From Bacteroidota bacterium (GTDB lineage Bacteria; Bacteroidota; Bacteroidia; Bacteroidales; JAAUTT01), in contig JAEYWD010000115.1 in the NCBI GenBank assembly GCA_023429135.1, forward strand, positions 62,001 to 126,000: a stretch of 64,000 bases of DNA. The letters are read 5' to 3'. Numbering within the stretch: the first letter of the stretch is position 1; every line of letters starts with the position of its first letter. The position numbers and the translations under genes were made by a program. The notes beneath the pieces were generated by a model that was given only the letters and a program-made list of their open reading frames with translations, was not told the origin of the DNA and ran no database searches. Positions 1 to 7,321 of the stretch are shown piece after piece.

Positions 1-502
1 ATGCGGGATGGTGGAAATAATTCAGCAAAGGATCGTTCAATGAATTCGGAAATTCGGTGACCCATATTGCCGTATCCGGATAAACGGCTAATTCCAACGG
101 TTTCCCATTTTGGTCGATATATTTATAAATGAATTCACCAGGTTTAATATCTCTTTTACCTGTTTTTGCAGTTATTGAGTCTTTTACCCAATTTAAAAAC
201 TGTTTGTACTCGCTGTTTGTAACTTCATGATCCGATATCATAAAATCACCAACCCTGACCCTTTCGGGTAAATACGACATGATTAACAATGAATCGCGTT
301 CGTTGGCAGTCATTTCATAACTTTCTGTAACCGGAGCGTATTCTGCTCCCCGTATTCCGACCATCCCCTCCAGATATTGATTTAAGGCTTTGATGTTATT
401 CATGCCGGTAACTTTCTGTGCATTGACTGTGTTGGGTATGAGAGGGAAAAGGAGAATAAGAATAAAGTATAAGTTGAGAGTGCAAATAAATGTCGTACTC
501 AT
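1..502 (-). CDS. SUMF1-domain exported protein, GldJ/GldK-like (3' end outside window)
   Basis: Reading down from an ATG at 502-500, the frame stays open to the window edge. It begins with a hydrophobic signal peptide ending ..NTVNAQ and no lipobox. About residues 75-165 then resemble the start of a formylglycine-generating-enzyme-like (SUMF1) fold: FMISDHEVTNSEYKQFLNW, followed by a VYPDTAIW..EFPNSLNDPLLNYFHHPA stretch. This order is typical of the gliding/type IX secretion proteins GldJ and GldK, which use the fold structurally rather than as an enzyme. The start overlaps the stop of the gene upstream on this strand by an ATGA, so the two were probably co-translated. Family assignment is by motif reading. 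The specific Gld role is an inference, and the catalytic cysteines of true formylglycine enzymes would lie outside the window. Confidence 0.7.
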   Translation of the reverse strand, partial: MSTTFICTLNLYFILILLFPLIPNTVNAQKVTGMNNIKALNQYLEGMVGIRGAEYAPVTESYEMTANERDSLLIMSYLPERVRVGDFMISDHEVTNSEYKQFLNWVKDSITAKTGKRDIKPGEFIYKYIDQNGKPLELAVYPDTAIWVTEFPNSLNDPLLNYFHHPA

Positions 503-906
503 TTTATTTTTAGGTTTAGTTTCTTTTCCCATATTATTTCCCCTGTGAGAGTGGTTTTTAACAGTATGTCGGAGCATTCGTATTTCGTTGAGTCTTCACC
601 GTAGATTTTTCCTGCAATAAGCAATGTGCTATCCGAAAGAATAATTCCTGTGTGAAATGTTTTCTTTTTCTTATTTCTGTAAATTCTGGACCATATTCTA
701 TTACCATTTTCATCGACTTTTAGTATCAATCCTTGGTAGCTTTCCGTGTCATATAAATATATATTTCCGAAAAGATACAAATTATTTTTCCTGTCTGGAA
801 GCATCATGTCCAGATCCTCTCTTTCCCAGAGGTTGATCTTTGAAGTATAATGGATGTTTCCATCAGGCGCTATGTTGAATAAATTAAAAAATTCCCCATA
901 AGGTTT
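499..906 (-). pseudogene. 5'-truncated beta-propeller-like protein gene
   Basis: A minus-strand frame is open from 906 to the stop at 499-501. It has coding character well upstream of its first ATG (805-807): in-frame codons give PDGNIHYTSKINLWERED before MMLPDRKNN. No start is available further out, because an in-frame stop (907-909) lies in sequence that belongs to a chemoreceptor fragment on the other strand. The visible part has two blade-like repeats (LILKVDENGNRIWSR and ILLKTTLTGEIIWEKKL) of the kind found in exported Bacteroidota beta-propellers. The 5' part appears lost at a junction near position 900. The stop overlaps the downstream SUMF1 gene start. Translation from the internal ATG (102 residues) remains possible. 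Confidence 0.6.
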
Positions 907-1021
907 TTATAATTCCATTCAGCAAAATGCTGCTTCGTCGGAAGAGCTGGCTACAAGTGCAGAAGAACTAGCTAGTCAGGCCGAACAGCTAAAAACGATG
1001 ATCAGCTTTTTGAAGATGTAA
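902..1021 (+). pseudogene. chemoreceptor (MCP) C-terminal fragment
   Basis: The plus strand encodes NSIQQNAASSEELATSAEEL, then ASQAEQLKTMISFLKM and a TAA at 1019-1021. This is the classic end of a methyl-accepting chemotaxis protein signalling domain, including the second methylation-helix pattern. An in-frame TAA at 899-901 sits directly upstream and no receptor sequence precedes it, so only the last 39 or so codons survive. It is a different subtype from the five intact receptors later in the window: it stops right after the helix and lacks their long tail and xFExF ending. It abuts the truncated propeller gene, so the junction near 900 has damaged both genes. Confidence 0.8.
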
Positions 1022-1389
1022 CGAAAAGGATCGCTGCGCTCTGGTTTGCTGCCGGAACAAATATCAGGTTACCATCACCCGTGCTGCTGATTAAGTCCGA
1101 AGGACTTTAATGTGAATAGCAGGTGAAATAACATGAAATAACTAACGGTCAGGCTCCGAAAAACTTATTTATTGTTGGCTATTGGAGTAGTTAACAAGGT
1201 CGTGTTGAAACACTAAGGTGAAATTCCGATATGAGCAGTGTGGTGAAAACCGAAAAGAAGAGAAAGGAGAACCATCGTTTCGAAACAATTGTGATATTAT
1301 TCATGATGTATTGAATTCGCCTGACCAAAAAGCATTCTTACCTGTTTACTCCATAGTGATTGTTATTTGGGTTTAGTGTAGATAAGTCA
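1022..1389. other. intergenic region with RNA-like text, possible intron relic
   Basis: No convincing gene. It contains a short hairpin (TTAAGTCC, GAA, GGACTTTAA at about 1093-1112) and a run of purine-rich text (1140-1290) whose style recalls the 5' domain of a group II intron. No reverse transcriptase, no domain V hairpin and no exon boundary could be recognised, so the resemblance is weak. Confidence 0.25.
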
Positions 1390-2508
1390 ATGCAGCTTTC
1401 TGATATCATTATACAGAAAATAAAGAATGAAGGGCCTGTGTCGTTCCACGATTTCATGGAAATGGCATTGTATAATCCTGGAAAAGGGTATTATACCTCT
1501 CCGAAGGACAGGATTGGGACCAACGGGGATTTTTATACCAGTTCCAGCCTAACCCCTGCATTTGGATGGGCGATTGCCCGCCAGATCGAAGAAATGTGGG
1601 ACATACTCGACAGAAATGACTTTACCATTGTAGAATATGGAGCCGGAACAGGAGCACTTTGCCATGATATACTTAATTACCTTAAAACGAACCCCGAATT
1701 TTATCACCGCCTGAATTATTGCATTATCGAAAAGAGTGCGGCGATGCGCGAAAAAGAAAAATCGCAACTTCACGAGAAAGTGTCGTGGTACGATTCAATT
1801 AAGGACATACCCTCAATGAATGGCTGTATTTTATCCAACGAGCTTCCCGATAATTTCGCCGTACACCAGGTGGTGATGGCCGACGAGCTGATGGAGGTTT
1901 TTGTTGGCTACGATAATGGGTTTATAGAAATGCTGAAACCCGCTCCCAAAATACTGAAGGATTACCTGGCTGAACTGAAGGTGGTGCTGCCAAAAGGATT
2001 TCGTACCGAAATAAACCTGGAAGCCACAGAGTGGATCAGGGACATTGCCACATCCCTGAAAAAGGGTTTTATCATTACAATCGATTATGGTTTTCTGTCG
2101 GAAGAATTGTACAGCGAATACCGACGCAATGGTACAATTGTAAGCTACAACAAGCACCGGGTGCACGACAATGTTTACTTAAACCCGGGGGAACAAGACA
2201 TTACCTCGCATGTAAATTTTTCGGCATTGCACCACTGGGGTGTAAAGTATGGGCTGGAAAGCCTCGGTATCGTCCATCTGGCCGATTTTCTGCTGCCCCT
2301 CGGTTTTAAGAACTATCTCCAGCAGTCATTATCACAGGAAAAAGACCTGAGCCTCATCAGCCTGATAAAAAAAGAATCGTTTATCGCCCGTACGCTGTTA
2401 ATTGATATGGGGTACAAATATAAAGTGCTTATCCAGGGAAAAGGAATAGCCCCGGCAAGCCTTACCGGATTGAAGCTTTTACAGGAAAACCATTATACAG
2501 TCGCTTAA
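1390..2508 (+). CDS. SAM-dependent methyltransferase, MidA/NDUFAF7 family
   Basis: A class I methyltransferase-like protein of 372 residues. The N-terminal block GPVSFHDFMEMALYNPGKGY and GDFYTSSSLTPAFGWAIARQ are hallmarks of the MidA/NDUFAF7 (COG1565) family. The SAM-binding motif VEYGAGTGALCHDI follows near residue 90, then SNELPDNFAVHQV and ITIDYG. The mitochondrial homologue methylates an arginine of a complex I subunit; the bacterial substrate is not known. I chose the ATG at 1390: the frame extends upstream only to a TTG at 1360 whose extra ten codons look unlike the family. The gene is isolated, with a FISUMP gene convergent downstream. Confidence 0.9.
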   Translation: MQLSDIIIQKIKNEGPVSFHDFMEMALYNPGKGYYTSPKDRIGTNGDFYTSSSLTPAFGWAIARQIEEMWDILDRNDFTIVEYGAGTGALCHDILNYLKTNPEFYHRLNYCIIEKSAAMREKEKSQLHEKVSWYDSIKDIPSMNGCILSNELPDNFAVHQVVMADELMEVFVGYDNGFIEMLKPAPKILKDYLAELKVVLPKGFRTEINLEATEWIRDIATSLKKGFIITIDYGFLSEELYSEYRRNGTIVSYNKHRVHDNVYLNPGEQDITSHVNFSALHHWGVKYGLESLGIVHLADFLLPLGFKNYLQQSLSQEKDLSLISLIKKESFIARTLLIDMGYKYKVLIQGKGIAPASLTGLKLLQENHYTVA

Positions 2509-2570
2509 AAGGGGTTTTCGTGAGTGCGAAGTTTGTATGAAAGATATTAGTCTCATTTTTTATATATTAT

Positions 2571-3296
2571 TTAATAGTCTTTGATGCACCGTACTGAAAA
2601 GAAATTCCAATCCAGGGGATGAAACGCTCCCAATCCGCTATCTTTTGCAGTGATCATCCAATACCAGTTTCTCATATAATACCAGTGTTGGTCGCTAAAA
2701 TCCCTGCTTTCGCTCGAACTCCACCAATATCCGGCCACACCCATATGATTATATTTGTTGTATGTGTCGCGGAATCCACTCAGCAATGCTGCAAAATTAT
2801 ATCTATAAGGGGGCATATTGGGATTATTCCATAGAGCCGTATCCACGGCTTTTAATTTATCGCCGGCCCGATAAAAACCACCTACATATCCTGCTAAATC
2901 CAGCCAGTCTTCATTGGTTGGAACATGCCAGCCCGTTGGGCATACGTTTCGTGAATCGATGATTACTCCCCAGTTATATAACCTTCCATGAATTTTACCT
3001 ATTAAGGTGTCGTTATTATAATTACAATAATACTCATTACTTATATCTTCAATTGAATCGGGTGCCAAAGGAATTTTATCACCATTACTAAAACGGGTCA
3101 CCTTTAAATTTTCCGACATCCATGTTTGTGGGCCAATTCCTATCCATTTATATACATTGCCGTCAATATCCCTAACCTCCATTATATTACCCAGGCTATC
3201 TCTTACAGGCTGAGCCGTAAGGTTAACACCCACAACCGTAAAACATGTAACAAATATCGCTGGCCTGCCGACTAATTTGAATATTAATTTAAACAT
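2571..3296 (-). CDS. FISUMP-domain exported protein
   Basis: About 241 residues. The start was placed at 3296 because the protein then opens with a signal peptide (MFKLIFKLVGRPAIF... to ..VNLTAQ); an upstream alternative would bury it. The rest matches the Fibrobacter succinogenes major paralogous (FISUMP) domain: DIDGNVYKWIGIGPQTWMSE, NLKVTRFSNGD, RLYNWGV, VCPTGWHVPTNEDW, AALLSGFRD, GYWWSSSE and a final FSVRCIKD. The fold is lectin-like; these proteins are secreted or surface attached in Bacteroidota and Fibrobacteres and their ligands are mostly unknown. It stands alone between intergenic regions. Confidence 0.85.
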   Translation of the reverse strand: MFKLIFKLVGRPAIFVTCFTVVGVNLTAQPVRDSLGNIMEVRDIDGNVYKWIGIGPQTWMSENLKVTRFSNGDKIPLAPDSIEDISNEYYCNYNNDTLIGKIHGRLYNWGVIIDSRNVCPTGWHVPTNEDWLDLAGYVGGFYRAGDKLKAVDTALWNNPNMPPYRYNFAALLSGFRDTYNKYNHMGVAGYWWSSSESRDFSDQHWYYMRNWYWMITAKDSGLGAFHPLDWNFFSVRCIKDY

Positions 3297-3616
3297 GTGG
3301 TATCTAGAATATCTAAAAACGTGCGACTTCAAATTCATTGCTCATTGGAAACGGAAAAACCTCATAAAGCTTGGCGCCCCTGCTGGGCGCGATTGTATCG
3401 CGTTCCTTTTATTACTCTCATCATTTACCTATCTAATTATCGTGCGAGTCTGTATTTTATGGTTACGCCGTTTTGCATATGTTTTGTTGGGGATTTCGGA
3501 GCAGTTTCCTATCCCACGTTACAAATTTTAAGTAGAACAGAAAAGTTTATGTAAGCACTTAAACCCCAATAAAATATATGCGGTGTTGTGAACAGTGCAT
3601 ATTGATAATTCATTAA
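3297..3616. other. intergenic region with overlapping hairpins and one cassette-flank repeat
   Basis: No gene that I would defend; two short plus-strand frames here lack coding character. It holds two hairpins sharing 3388-3390 (GCGCCC/GGGCGC at 3374-3390 and CGCGAT/ATCGCG at 3388-3402), which cannot form together. A GTTGTGAACAGTGCA copy lies at 3585-3599. The text at 3470-3584 has the look of a dispersed Bacteroidota intergenic repeat, from memory only. Confidence 0.4.
3585..3599 (+). repeat. flanking inverted repeat, left copy
   Basis: GTTGTGAACAGTGCA, matching at 14 of 15 positions the reverse complement of 4567-4581 on the other side of the AT-rich orphan gene. Confidence 0.6.
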
Positions 3617-4516
3617 TCAATCGTTTTCATTTTTCAGTATCTCTTCCAACATTTCTAAAATAATAACTATCATATAATTACATACTGACTCACTTGGTAC
3701 CCCTCCGTGCAATAATAAGTTTCTAGTCGGTTCAAGAATAATTCTTAGATATTCTTTAAATTCATTCGAAAAATGAGGACCCTGATACTGGCTTATTCCT
3801 CCAACAATTGTACTAAGATTTGATGTTTTTATTCCAGTGATTCTTTTAAATATAATATAGTCTTTTATAACACCTTCAAAAGTTGGAGCAATCATTTTTA
3901 ATGCATTCGAAAATAATACAGTCACAGGTGAATTTAGTATAAGATCAAACGCATTTAATATAGTTTGTCTATATGGCGCCATTATAACAGAAAAGTTAAT
4001 TTTAGGTTTTAACTTTTTAAGTCTATATTCAATATCAGTCCATATAGTGGGAAAGACAATGGTCGGATTTAAATTTTTAATTATAGTCTCCAACAATGAT
4101 TTCCTGACAATTAATTGTCCGAAAGAATAATTCCAAGCACCTTTTGTCGAAATATCAATCTTTCCATAATTTTCATCTACAGCGAGTATTGCAACTGTCA
4201 TATCGTATACATCTCTGTAACCCAAAATCTGTTTTTTATATAATCCACCAATCTTAAGTTGAGTTGGATTTATTAAAGAATCAAAATAATAATCAAAATG
4301 AGTGAAATCGTCTTTTTTCTTTAGTGTCTTGGGAATAAAAATCCTTTTTAAACACCAATACAGGAATATTTCCTTTGGAAAAACGATATTGTCAATTAAG
4401 ATTTTTTCTCTTGATAATGAACCATAATGATTTATACTACATTCTGTAAGAGTACCCTCAACATGAGTGTCAATTTTTACAATATGGAATCCTAAGTAAT
4501 ACTTCAAATTATCCAT
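3617..4516 (-). CDS. hypothetical protein with C-terminal HEPN-like RNxxxH motif, AT-rich orphan
   Basis: 299 residues from the ATG at 4516 (a GTG one codon upstream is possible). I do not recognise the family. The sequence is rich in Ile, Lys, Asn and Tyr and visibly more AT-rich than neighbouring genes. No signal peptide or clear membrane segment is seen. The last third is predicted helical by pattern, and it contains EPTRNLLLHGG, in which R265 and H270 have the R-N-x3-H spacing of HEPN RNase domains. HEPN proteins often act in toxin or phage-defence roles, but one short motif does not establish that. Short inverted repeats flank the gene (3585-3599, 4567-4581), a 20-bp palindrome lies upstream, and no partner gene is present, so it reads as a transferred single-gene module. 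Confidence 0.75.
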   Translation of the reverse strand: MDNLKYYLGFHIVKIDTHVEGTLTECSINHYGSLSREKILIDNIVFPKEIFLYWCLKRIFIPKTLKKKDDFTHFDYYFDSLINPTQLKIGGLYKKQILGYRDVYDMTVAILAVDENYGKIDISTKGAWNYSFGQLIVRKSLLETIIKNLNPTIVFPTIWTDIEYRLKKLKPKINFSVIMAPYRQTILNAFDLILNSPVTVLFSNALKMIAPTFEGVIKDYIIFKRITGIKTSNLSTIVGGISQYQGPHFSNEFKEYLRIILEPTRNLLLHGGVPSESVCNYMIVIILEMLEEILKNEND

Positions 4517-4566
4517 CACTTGATTTATACTTAAATTCTCGGTTTAATAAATCGTAATGTGTTTTT

Positions 4567-4581
4567 TGCATTGTTCACAAC
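4567..4581 (-). repeat. flanking inverted repeat, right copy
   Basis: TGCATTGTTCACAAC on the plus strand. Its reverse complement differs by one base from 3585-3599. Confidence 0.6.
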
Positions 4582-4587
4582 ATCCCA

Positions 4588-4607
4588 ATATCACCAATTG
4601 GTGATAT
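4588..4607. promoter_or_regulatory. 20-bp perfect palindrome upstream of the orphan gene
   Basis: ATATCACCAATTGGTGATAT is a perfect dyad 72 bp upstream of the start at 4516. A symmetric site of this size in front of a single transferred gene would suit a dimeric regulator; no regulator gene lies nearby. Confidence 0.45.
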
Positions 4608-4878
4608 ATCCGTTATATCATTATCTTTTTTATCGGCCATTTTTTAGGTTTCTTTAAGTAAACGTAACTTTTTCAGGTAAAATATCCAATTTGTTATGGT
4701 TCTTTTTACATTCTAAAAACCTACGATTCGCCCGTCACGAAAAAATCTTCCTCCTATTGCTTTTTTTAAACCTTTTACCTAAAATTGTAAACGTTTCTTT
4801 GCCAACACGATTTGACTTGAGAGAGATATCAGAAACGAAATTTAGATTCGCTAATCGTTAACCTTAAATTTTATCTCT

Positions 4879-4992
4879 ATGAAAACAACAACTTTCGCCT
4901 TATTTCTTTTAAAAATCCCTTTCGCTTATCGCGATTTTTTCTTTGCCCGCAACTGGATTTTGTTGCTTCGCTTTTCTGTTCCTGTGGTTTAG
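4879..4992 (+). other. short ORF (37 codons) with leader like that of the 5406 gene
   Basis: ATG at 4879, TAG at 4990-4992, product beginning MKTTTFALFLLKIPFAYRDF. The bases before it (TAAATTTTATCTCTATGAAAA) closely resemble those before the gene at 5406 (TAAATTTTACCGTTATGAAAA). It may be a degenerate copy of such a gene's 5' end or a leader peptide. No homology recognised. Confidence 0.3.
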
Positions 4993-5138
4993 CAAACGTT
5001 TCGCTCCTTGTGCCGCCCGTTTGGGTCCTTTTATCACCATTTTGGCTTTTTATAACTAAAATTCCCCTTCGGGTACCGAAATTTTACCTCCGGTAAGTCA
5101 ATTTTTTGCTCCGGATGGTCAAAAGTTCGCCGTTTAAG

Positions 5139-5306
5139 CACGCGGACTGAATTTTTAAGCACGCGGACTGAATTTTTAAGCACGCGGACTAAAAATTTGA
5201 TTACGCGGACAGGATTTTTCTTTACGCGGACAGGAATTTTGAGCACGCGGACTGAATTTTCTTTCACGCGGACTGAAAATCTGAGTACGCGGACAAGAAA
5301 GTTGGT
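5139..5306 (+). repeat. tandem array, eight 21-bp units
   Basis: Eight consecutive units of exactly 21 bp begin at 5139, 5160, 5181, 5202, 5223, 5244, 5265 and 5286. Each has the core [C/T]ACGCGGAC followed by an AT-rich tail (often TGAATTTTTAAG). The first two units are identical; later ones vary mainly in the tail. More diverged 21-bp blocks with TCCGG or TTCGG in place of the core can be traced back to about 5067. A lone TTACGGACTGG occurs at 5329-5339. The array ends 100 bp before the start at 5406. Confidence 0.9.
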
Positions 5307-5405
5307 CGTCAAAACAGGAATGCGCACATTACGGACTGGAAAACAAATGTTTATAATAGAAACACCAAAATAATCTTTATTATTTAATCTCTAAATTTTA
5401 CCGTT

Positions 5406-6095
5406 ATGAAAAAGAAAAGTGCCTCCCTTGTTTTTAACATCGGCCTTCCGGTGTTTATTGTACTAGCCAGAGCCAAAGCCAGCTTTATGCGACGCGACCT
5501 GGTAGAATTCGAAAAATATGGTGTAACCGAAGACTCCATCGATTCCCTGGATTCGATGATTACTGAATTCGAAGCCATCCCTACCGACGAAGAGCTGGTG
5601 GGCGATCAGGTAATTGCCACCCAGGCAAAAGATGCCCAGGCCGAAAAGGTAAAGGGAATCCTGGGAGCGATCATGACCCGCGTCCGAAATAAATTTGGGG
5701 CTCACTCGGGCGAATACCGCAAGTTTGGCGTGGGCGAAATTGCTACGCTCGATGGCGGAAAGTTAGGCTACACTGCAGCCCGTGCCCACAGGGTGGCCGT
5801 CACGTATTTGCCCCAACTCATGAGTGAAGGCCTCACCCAGGAAATGCTTACCGACTTCGACACCCAGATAAAAGCATTTAACACCAGGCTGGGAGCCCAG
5901 GAAGATGCAATATCCGACCGCGACATCGCCACCGAAAACCGTGCCGCGAAAGCTAACGCTATTTACAGCTTGTTAGTTAAATATTGCGATACCGGCAAAC
6001 GTATCTGGGCGAGCACCAACGAGGCCAAATATAACGATTATGTGATTTACGACACACCCACGGGCAGCCCCGAAGAAGGATTGCCGGCGGCGTAA
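5406..6095 (+). CDS. helical protein of unknown function behind a 21-bp repeat array
   Basis: 229 residues. No function is recognised. The N-terminus (MKKKSASLVFNIGLPVFIVL) is mildly hydrophobic but continues into a charged helical protein, so it is probably not a cleaved signal. The remainder is Ala/Glu/Lys-rich and helical by pattern, ending in a conserved-looking block (RDIATENRAAKANAIYSLLV, KYCDTGKRIWASTNEAKYND, then YVIYDTPTGSPEEG). I recall similar proteins in other Bacteroidota but cannot name the family. Codons are clearly more GC-rich than in flanking genes. The 21-bp array immediately upstream, and a similar arrangement at 34078-35222, suggest the array belongs to this gene's regulation. 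Confidence 0.85.
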   Translation: MKKKSASLVFNIGLPVFIVLARAKASFMRRDLVEFEKYGVTEDSIDSLDSMITEFEAIPTDEELVGDQVIATQAKDAQAEKVKGILGAIMTRVRNKFGAHSGEYRKFGVGEIATLDGGKLGYTAARAHRVAVTYLPQLMSEGLTQEMLTDFDTQIKAFNTRLGAQEDAISDRDIATENRAAKANAIYSLLVKYCDTGKRIWASTNEAKYNDYVIYDTPTGSPEEGLPAA

Positions 6096-6137
6096 AGATT
6101 TATGAAAAAACAGGAGTTTAAACTTGAACACACCATA

Positions 6138-6159
6138 TCCCGGGCCTTCGGGCCTGGGA
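6138..6159. terminator. UUCG-loop hairpin
   Basis: TCCCGGGCC, TTCG, GGCCTGGGA: a nine-pair stem with one G-T wobble and a stable tetraloop, 43 bp after the stop of the 5406 gene and in the convergent gap before the minus-strand redoxin gene. No long T-run follows. Confidence 0.6.
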
Positions 6160-6229
6160 TTAGAAATCGACAATAAATTCGTGGCGAACCATACCATTAA
6201 ACTTATTATCTTTTTGCCAGCAGGGCAGT

Positions 6230-6757
6230 TTATTTCCAGCCGTTTACCTTTGTTATGAACTTGTCGGCCGGAAAACGGTCGCTGTTGTTCTTTCCAACAT
6301 ACCGGAAAATTTCTTTGCCATTGCCATCCAGAATAATCATGGCAGGATAATGGACCACCTGCCCGTGAAACTGGTATCCGTTCGGAATTTTATAATCTGA
6401 GGCAAGCCGGGCATCAGGATCGATATAAATTTTCGGGAGATCTTTAAAGTCGGCCTGTTCCAGATTTTTAACCCATTCAAGTATTTCTTCCCGGTTATCC
6501 GGCTTGATAAAAAGCTGGACGATATCCGGAAAACTATCCGACAAAGCAGCATAGGAACGGGTATGTTTTAAGCAATAGGGGCATTCTGTTTTCAAAAGGA
6601 AATGCAAAACGACCATCTTGCCCTTGTTGTCGGAAAGCCTGAAGGTTGACCCGTCGGTTGCAGATACCAGTGTAAAATCAACCGGGTTCTGTGCCGTAAG
6701 CCTGGGAGAAGTTGCAGCCAGAGCAATGGCTGCTATAAGGAACAATAATTTTTTCAT
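6230..6757 (-). CDS. exported redoxin / thioredoxin-fold protein with CPYC motif
   Basis: 175 residues. A signal peptide (MKKLLFLIAAIALAATS.. to LTAQ) is followed by an AhpC/TSA-redoxin fold. The order is NPVDFTLVSATDGSTFRLSD, GKMVVLHFLLKTECPYCLKH with a CxxC active site, then a domain containing YPAMIILDGNGKEIFRYVG with the usual cis-proline position. It probably acts as a periplasmic thiol-disulfide protein; a CPYC centre is more glutaredoxin-like than the WCxxC of thioredoxins. It lies 24 bp downstream of the SRPBCC gene on the same strand, likely co-transcribed. Confidence 0.85.
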   Translation of the reverse strand: MKKLLFLIAAIALAATSPRLTAQNPVDFTLVSATDGSTFRLSDNKGKMVVLHFLLKTECPYCLKHTRSYAALSDSFPDIVQLFIKPDNREEILEWVKNLEQADFKDLPKIYIDPDARLASDYKIPNGYQFHGQVVHYPAMIILDGNGKEIFRYVGKNNSDRFPADKFITKVNGWK

Positions 6758-6781
6758 AAATAGGTGAATTAAGTTAAAACA

Positions 6782-7321
6782 TTATTTTTCCAGTTCTCCT
6801 TTCAATCTGTTAAGTCCGGTTTCGAAGTCGTTGCCAATCATTTCCTCGAAGTCCATAAAAAGAAGCATGAGGTTCATGGGATAATCCATACGACCGCTGA
6901 AGCCCCATTTCACCTTGGTTTGATTATCTCCCGACGCCTCGGTGATCATATAAGCTTTTTCGGTCGATTCGAAAGGCTTGATAAACCGAAGTTCGTAATC
7001 GATGCGTTCGCCTTCAGTAATCTTTTTGATTTCCTGTTCGCCGGTGCCTACATCGTTTTTCAGGCTCTCCCATGCCGAGACAAACCCAACCATGCCATCA
7101 GTGCCCCGGTAGGACTTCTTCATATCGGGATCCATGGTTGCCCATTTGCTGAAATTGTCCTGGTTTTTCAGAAATTTTATATAACCAAAAACCACCTCTT
7201 TGGGTTGGTTAATAACAACTTCGCGTTCCACAGCATAATCTTTTTTTACAAAAAGAGCCACAAGCAAAGGAATGGCAATAATGATAGCCAATGCTATCAG
7301 AATCTTTTTAAAGATTTTCAT
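6782..7321 (-). CDS. SRPBCC-family protein with N-terminal membrane anchor
   Basis: 179 residues: one N-terminal transmembrane segment (about 5-25, ILIALAIIIAIPLLVALFV) followed by a START/Bet v 1-like (SRPBCC, polyketide cyclase 2) domain. Typical elements are the opening strand VEREVVINQPKEVVFGYI, WATMDPDMKKSYRG, the central strand ERIDYELRFIKPF and a long C-terminal helix. Such domains bind hydrophobic ligands; the ligand here is unknown. It is the first gene of a probable two-gene unit with the redoxin gene. Confidence 0.85.
   Translation of the reverse strand: MKIFKKILIALAIIIAIPLLVALFVKKDYAVEREVVINQPKEVVFGYIKFLKNQDNFSKWATMDPDMKKSYRGTDGMVGFVSAWESLKNDVGTGEQEIKKITEGERIDYELRFIKPFESTEKAYMITEASGDNQTKVKWGFSGRMDYPMNLMLLFMDFEEMIGNDFETGLNRLKGELEK

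Larger units (their letters stand above)
4517..5405. other. long intergenic region: palindrome, leader-like short ORF and 21-bp array
   Basis: Between the AT-rich orphan gene and the 5406 gene there is no long credible gene. It holds the right flanking repeat (4567-4581), a perfect palindrome (4588-4607), an AT-rich stretch (4610-4800), a 37-codon ORF with a gene-like leader (4879-4992) and the 21-bp tandem array (5139-5306). A minus-strand frame of 97 codons across 5034-5327 exists only because the repeat unit is a multiple of three. Confidence 0.6.

Noticed and set aside
3277..3554. Two short plus-strand frames upstream of the FISUMP gene
   Set aside because: They overlap each other and the FISUMP start and show no family resemblance; the region reads as intergenic repeat.
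5034..5327. 97-codon minus-strand frame with repeated SVRVLKN-type heptads
   Set aside because: It is the direct translation of the 21-bp array, stays open only because 21 is a multiple of three, has no promoter and covers decayed units without constraint.
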